From positions 27,987 through 91,986 of the forward strand of contig NZ_MKQD01000013.1 of the NCBI RefSeq assembly GCF_001913705.1: a DNA stretch of 64,000 bases. The letters are read 5' to 3'. This document shows positions 60,482 through 64,000 of the stretch, in pieces. The notes under the pieces were generated by a model. That model was not told the origin of the DNA. It saw only the letters and a list, made by a program, of their open reading frames with translations, and did not search any database. How positions within the stretch are numbered: position 1 is the first letter of the stretch; every line of letters starts with the position of its first letter. The position numbers and the translations under genes are program-made. This DNA is from Thalassotalea sp. PP2-459 (lineage in GTDB: Bacteria; Pseudomonadota; Gammaproteobacteria; Enterobacterales; Alteromonadaceae).

Positions 60482-60524
60482 CTTGTAGTGGTCAATATTA
60501 ATTGGCTACTACAAGTTAAGCATT
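60482..60524 (+). terminator. Terminator of metal-efflux operon
   Basis: A 15-bp stem (60482-60496 with 60501-60515, two G-U pairs), loop ATTA, followed downstream by ATTTTT. Confidence 0.7.
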
Positions 60525-60646
60525 TTTCTATATGAAGCTGTAATTTTTATCATATGCTTTAGTTACAAATGACAACATCTTTTTCCATTCTTAGCATTAT
60601 TATTCAGCTTGAATCTTATTCAGTTACAACGTTTAAGGAGTGCTTT

Positions 60647-61732
60647 TTGATATACCCAATCAAAGCTAAGTTTAAAAAATTGATTTACATGCATGCAACC
60701 ATATGGGTTGGAATGCTCAGTTTTAATACAAGTGCAACGAGTATTTACGAGTTTAATATCGAAGATTATAAATCTGCACCAGTAATCAGTATAGACAGTA
60801 GTGTAGATGCAAGTTTTTATCGAGATATCCCTTATGGAGATAATGAATTTGCAAAACTCGATTTATTTAGAGTAAACGATTTAGATAATGCTCCAGTAGT
60901 ACTTTATCTGCATGGTGGAAGCTTCATTGGAGGAGATAAAAGTTCGAGTAAAATCCAAGCAGATGTAAATCAGTTTTTGAAAGCTGGAGTGAATTTCATT
61001 GCAGTGAATTATTCACTGTTAGATGTAGATCGAATAGATTCAACCGGAATCAGAAAGTCACTAAACGATGTTGCTCATGCAATACAATACATAAGATCTA
61101 ATGCAACTCAATTTTCTATAGATAAACAACGGGTTGCTATTTATGGAGAATCCACAGGTGCTAATTTAGCTTTGTGGGTAGGGTTAAGTGATGATCTAGC
61201 GAATAATCAAAGTACTAACCTTATTGAGAGAGAGTCAACGACTGTCAGTGCGATTGCTGCGATAGAGGCACAGGGGTCGTTAGATTTTCTACAGTGGGAA
61301 AATTTAATATTTGCTCCATATGGCTTCAAATTGGATTTGTTAGCACAAAATGATTTTTCATGGTATCTCGCCAGTTATTATGGGTTAGATAATACCAATT
61401 TAGATCAAGTATTGTCGATTCTACGGGATGGTCAAAGCGATATTTTAACTTATAGGGCATTCATAGATATATTGAATAAATTAGACCCTCTAGATCCTCC
61501 TGTATTTATTTCAAATACTCGTGCTCCAGTCGATTTGCAAGAAACATTGAATCAAGGAGACTTACAAAAAACACTCTACTCATTGTTTCATCATCAGCTT
61601 CACGTAGCGACATTTGTAGAGCGTGCCATTCAAGCTGGAATTGTTGTTGATGCTCATGCTCCAGAAGTGGGGATATACAAAGAAAGTACAAATGAAATTG
61701 AATTTTTGATTAATAAATTAATTCACCAATAA
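60647..61732 (+). CDS. Secreted alpha/beta hydrolase (BD-FAE/esterase-like)
   Basis: 361 residues from TTG 60647, chosen because AAGGAG (60635-60640) lies 6 nt before it; the frame opens at 60569 and an ATG is at 60689. The n-region KAKFKK and hydrophobic stretch to NTSATS make a signal peptide. Catalytic features: oxyanion HGGSFIGG, nucleophile GESTGANLAL (Ser), and candidate Asp and His in the C-terminal DPLDPP and DAHAPEVG. Carboxylesterase/lipase-like; substrate unknown. 23 bp upstream of the EEP lipoprotein gene. Confidence 0.75.
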   Translation: MIYPIKAKFKKLIYMHATIWVGMLSFNTSATSIYEFNIEDYKSAPVISIDSSVDASFYRDIPYGDNEFAKLDLFRVNDLDNAPVVLYLHGGSFIGGDKSSSKIQADVNQFLKAGVNFIAVNYSLLDVDRIDSTGIRKSLNDVAHAIQYIRSNATQFSIDKQRVAIYGESTGANLALWVGLSDDLANNQSTNLIERESTTVSAIAAIEAQGSLDFLQWENLIFAPYGFKLDLLAQNDFSWYLASYYGLDNTNLDQVLSILRDGQSDILTYRAFIDILNKLDPLDPPVFISNTRAPVDLQETLNQGDLQKTLYSLFHHQLHVATFVERAIQAGIVVDAHAPEVGIYKESTNEIEFLINKLIHQ

Positions 61733-61755
61733 CGTAAATAACTAAAGAAATCACT

Positions 61756-62655
61756 ATGCTAAAATTTAATATATACGGGCACAAAGCCCTTATTGTTTCT
61801 ATGTTCATAGTCATCACTTTTCTCAGTGGATGTAATCATTCTGATAGCGGAGAGAATGAGTCTGGAAACAATGAACCTACAGTATTAAGAGCGGTATCAT
61901 TTAACCTAAAAAACGCGGAGTCAAATGTTGAACTTTGGGATCTAAGAAAAAGTGCCGTAGTAGAGTATTTTGTAACCCACAAACCCGATGTTATCGGGGT
62001 TCAAGAAGCTGATGAGTTATGGACTGAGTATCTAAATATGCAGTTATCTGATTATAGTTTGTATAGTGTTGGTAGGGATGATGGAGCGAATGCGGGAGAA
62101 TCGGTAGGGATCTTTTATAACAACCAAAAGTTTGCTCTTATTGATTCAGGTACGTTTTGGCTCTCTGATACACCTGAGCAGGTATCTGTAGGATGGGATG
62201 CTAGTACATATAGAATTAGTAGCTTTGTTGTATTAGAGGATTTTGTCAGCAAAAAGAGATTTGCTCATTTTAATACTCATCTCGATCACAAAGGACTCAA
62301 CGCGAGAAAAAATGGGGTCGAATTAATTCTAGAAAAAGTAAGAAGCCTTAATCTTCCTACGTTAGTGACAGGCGATTTTAATTTTCTTGAAAGAAGCGAA
62401 GTGTATAAAACAATTGAGTCGAATGATTTTATAGATACTAAGAAAATGGCAACCAATAGAGATTCATATAGCACTTTGAATTGGTTTATCCCACATTTTG
62501 ACACAGGGTATACGATTGACTTTATCTTTACCCAAGATAATTTTTTTGACGTATTGAATTATCAAGTCAGTTCAAATGAAACAGTCAATTACAATGGCGA
62601 GAAAGTGCCTATTTCTGATCATTATCCAGTATTAGTTGATCTAATTCTTAAGTAA
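61756..62655 (+). CDS. Lipoprotein of endonuclease/exonuclease/phosphatase family
   Basis: 299 residues. Lipoprotein signal with TFLSGC (Cys26), so periplasmic or surface-anchored. EEP motifs in order: VSFNLKN (Asn), VIGVQEADE (metal Glu), HFNTHLDHKG (His/Asp), LVTGDFNF (Asp, Asn), IDFIFT and SDHYPVLVDL (catalytic Asp-His). Could be a secreted nuclease, phosphatase or phosphodiesterase. Probably co-transcribed with the esterase upstream. Confidence 0.85.
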   Translation: MLKFNIYGHKALIVSMFIVITFLSGCNHSDSGENESGNNEPTVLRAVSFNLKNAESNVELWDLRKSAVVEYFVTHKPDVIGVQEADELWTEYLNMQLSDYSLYSVGRDDGANAGESVGIFYNNQKFALIDSGTFWLSDTPEQVSVGWDASTYRISSFVVLEDFVSKKRFAHFNTHLDHKGLNARKNGVELILEKVRSLNLPTLVTGDFNFLERSEVYKTIESNDFIDTKKMATNRDSYSTLNWFIPHFDTGYTIDFIFTQDNFFDVLNYQVSSNETVNYNGEKVPISDHYPVLVDLILK

Positions 62656-62679
62656 TTTATTCCTGTACGCTGAAAATGG

Positions 62680-62722
62680 TAAATTGCCTATGTAATTTTT
62701 AGAGAATCACGTAGGCAATTTA
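62680..62722. terminator. Hairpin after EEP lipoprotein gene
   Basis: TAAATTGCCTATGT (62680-62693) pairs with ACGTAGGCAATTTA (62709-62722), one G-U pair. No T-run follows on the plus strand, so terminator function is uncertain. Confidence 0.45.
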
Positions 62723-62852
62723 GACTCCAATCTTTTATCTCACATTGAGAATTTTGATAATTACTAAAGAATGGCATTAGTAGTGACTTGCTGTAATCGA
62801 TATTAAATATGCAAACCTTTACTTTATGGTCAATCGTTCACTATTTATAGTA

Positions 62853-63749
62853 CTAAGAAGCGTCGATAATCTCTATGTTCTTAACGTCAATTAAATTTGA
62901 TGAAGAAATATCAACACCACTAAATTCATGTTCTTTTGCTGCTTGCGTTCTATCAATAGATAAACTTGAAAAGTCATAAAGACTATTGTCAGAAAGTTGA
63001 GAAGGGCTAATATTTTGTATGCTTTTAAACGTATTTTCTACTCGACCTGGAGATTCCTTATCCCATGTAGATAGCATTTTCTTGATTTTCTTTCTTTGTA
63101 AGTTTTCTTGAGAACCACAAAGATTGCAAGGAATGATAGGGTAATCATTAATTTCTGCTAGTGTTGCAATATCTTTTTCCCGACAATAGGCAAGCGGACG
63201 AATGATAATATTACGTTTATCATCACTGAGTAGTTTTGGTGGCATGGCTTTCAACTTTGCATTATTAAACATATTCATTAGCAACGTTTCGACAATGTCA
63301 TCCATGTGATGACCTAATGCAATTTTTGTCGCGCCAATGTTTTCGGCAAAACCATATAAGGAGCCTCTTCTAAGACGTGAGCATAAAGAGCAGGTGGTTT
63401 TTCCTTCTGGGATTTTTTGCTTTACCACTGAATAAGTGTCTTTATCGATAATATAGTAATCAATACCTTTTTGTTCTAAGTAAGCTGGTAACACATGTTC
63501 CGGGAAGCCCGGTTGCTTTTGATCAAGGTTTACAGCTACCACTTCAAAGTTTATCGGCGCAACTCGCTTTAAGTATAAAAGCGTATCAAGCATTACGAAA
63601 GAATCTTTACCACCACTGATCGCAGCCATAATTACGTCGCCTTCTTCAATCATATTGAAATCAGCAATTGCCTTTCCTACTTTACTGCGTAGACGTTTTT
63701 GCAGTTTGTTAGCTTCATAATTATCTTTTCGGGTATCAGTGTTTGTCAT
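62853..63749 (-). CDS. ttcA: tRNA 2-thiocytidine(32) synthetase TtcA
   Basis: 298 residues from ATG 63749 ([18 protein letters not shown]); a TTG at 63767 is open but less likely. ATP pyrophosphatase PP-loop [22 protein letters not shown] and CNLCGSQ with the cysteines that hold the [4Fe-4S] cluster, and [14 protein letters not shown]. It thiolates cytidine 32 in certain tRNAs. Appears monocistronic. Slightly shorter than E. coli TtcA but with the same core. Confidence 0.94.
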   Translation of the reverse strand: MTNTDTRKDNYEANKLQKRLRSKVGKAIADFNMIEEGDVIMAAISGGKDSFVMLDTLLYLKRVAPINFEVVAVNLDQKQPGFPEHVLPAYLEQKGIDYYIIDKDTYSVVKQKIPEGKTTCSLCSRLRRGSLYGFAENIGATKIALGHHMDDIVETLLMNMFNNAKLKAMPPKLLSDDKRNIIIRPLAYCREKDIATLAEINDYPIIPCNLCGSQENLQRKKIKKMLSTWDKESPGRVENTFKSIQNISPSQLSDNSLYDFSSLSIDRTQAAKEHEFSGVDISSSNLIDVKNIEIIDAS

Positions 63750-63890
63750 GTGTATTTGGCATCTCAAACGGAAATGGGCGCCATTATAAAGTGTCTATAA
63801 GATGATGATAAGTAAAAAATAGAAGAATAGGCTTTAGCTTGATTCCAAAAGTCACGGAAAATACTTTAATTAATTGTTTTATTTACCGTA

Positions 63891-64000
63891 TTATACCAAT
63901 TCGCACAAATATTCGGTCATTCAGCGAGAATTAAACGCTTTAGAGGCACGGCGTTGATTGCAGAGAATGGTTATTCAGGAGAACGTGCTCCTGCGTTCTC
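63891..64000 (+). repeat. Start of a probable dispersed repeat, cut by window end
   Basis: It begins with TTATACCAATTCGCA (63891-63905), the same 15-mer as at 15404-15418 in the other orientation. A hairpin, GAGAACG (63979-63985) with CGTTCTC (63994-64000), ends at the last base. No ORF. The element looks like the intergenic repeats common in Colwellia-type genomes, but only one end is visible. Confidence 0.4.

Overview
The window is a 64 kb stretch of an AT-rich gammaproteobacterial chromosome. Gene content and order (smc-zipA-ligA, pheS-pheT-ihfA, ilvI-ilvH, TonB-dependent receptors next to catabolic genes, many DUF families common in marine gamma-proteobacteria) suggest an Alteromonadales member, most likely Colwelliaceae (Colwellia/Thalassotalea-like). 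That placement is inference from gene content, not a database match. No rRNA, tRNA, CRISPR array, prophage or transposase gene was seen. One MITE-like element, one REP-like hairpin and the start of what looks like a dispersed repeat are present.

Layout. 1-6.8 kb: chromosome and division genes (5'-truncated smc, zipA, ligA, DUF3392). 6.8-9.9 kb: envelope genes (a secreted 2H-phosphoesterase-like protein, an M48 lipoprotein protease), then a ParD-like/methionine aminopeptidase pair. 9.9-12.7 kb, minus strand: ACT protein, yffB, dapE, M15 peptidase, DUF2897, a tightly packed operon. 13.2-15.3 kb: yfbV, rlmA, xthA. 15.46-15.73 kb: MITE-like element. 15.9-25.8 kb: a nucleoside uptake and salvage region with three transcription units: udk-nupC-deoC-tdk-upp (minus), deoB plus a TonB receptor (plus), and add-XapX-deoD (minus). 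26-35 kb: aroG, an EAL phosphodiesterase, a low-molecular-weight phosphatase, ilvIH behind a recognisable Val/Leu attenuator, and a REC-DUF3369-HD-GYP regulator. 34.8-36.5 kb: small accessory genes, including a frameshifted lipoprotein gene. 36.8-40.5 kb: pheS-pheT-ihfA. 40.5-45.8 kb: DUF1801, DUF2937, an Atm1-type ABC exporter with DUF1415, a membrane protein and a Bax-like glucosaminidase. 45.9-51.3 kb: a two-component system, a TonB receptor and a PepSY membrane protein, probably an iron-uptake unit. 51.8-60.5 kb: a heavy-metal efflux locus (BlaI-like repressor, M56 protease, CzcCBA-type RND pump, HupE/UreJ protein, membrane-anchored protein, DUF6488). 60.6-62.7 kb: a secreted alpha/beta hydrolase and an EEP lipoprotein. 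62.9-63.7 kb: ttcA.

The most notable signals are these. (1) The metal-efflux locus carries four dyads of the form ACC(G/T)AT-N5-(A/G)TCGGT, two around the repressor promoter, one in front of the efflux genes and one inside the signal-peptide codons of the TolC-like gene. This suggests a BlaI-type repressor that controls metal export. (2) A ParD-like antitoxin-family gene overlaps a complete methionine aminopeptidase gene by 8 nt. (3) The ilvIH operon has a 22-residue leader peptide with eight valines, a terminator and a competing antiterminator. (4) A XapX mini-protein gene and a TonB receptor sit inside the nucleoside salvage region.
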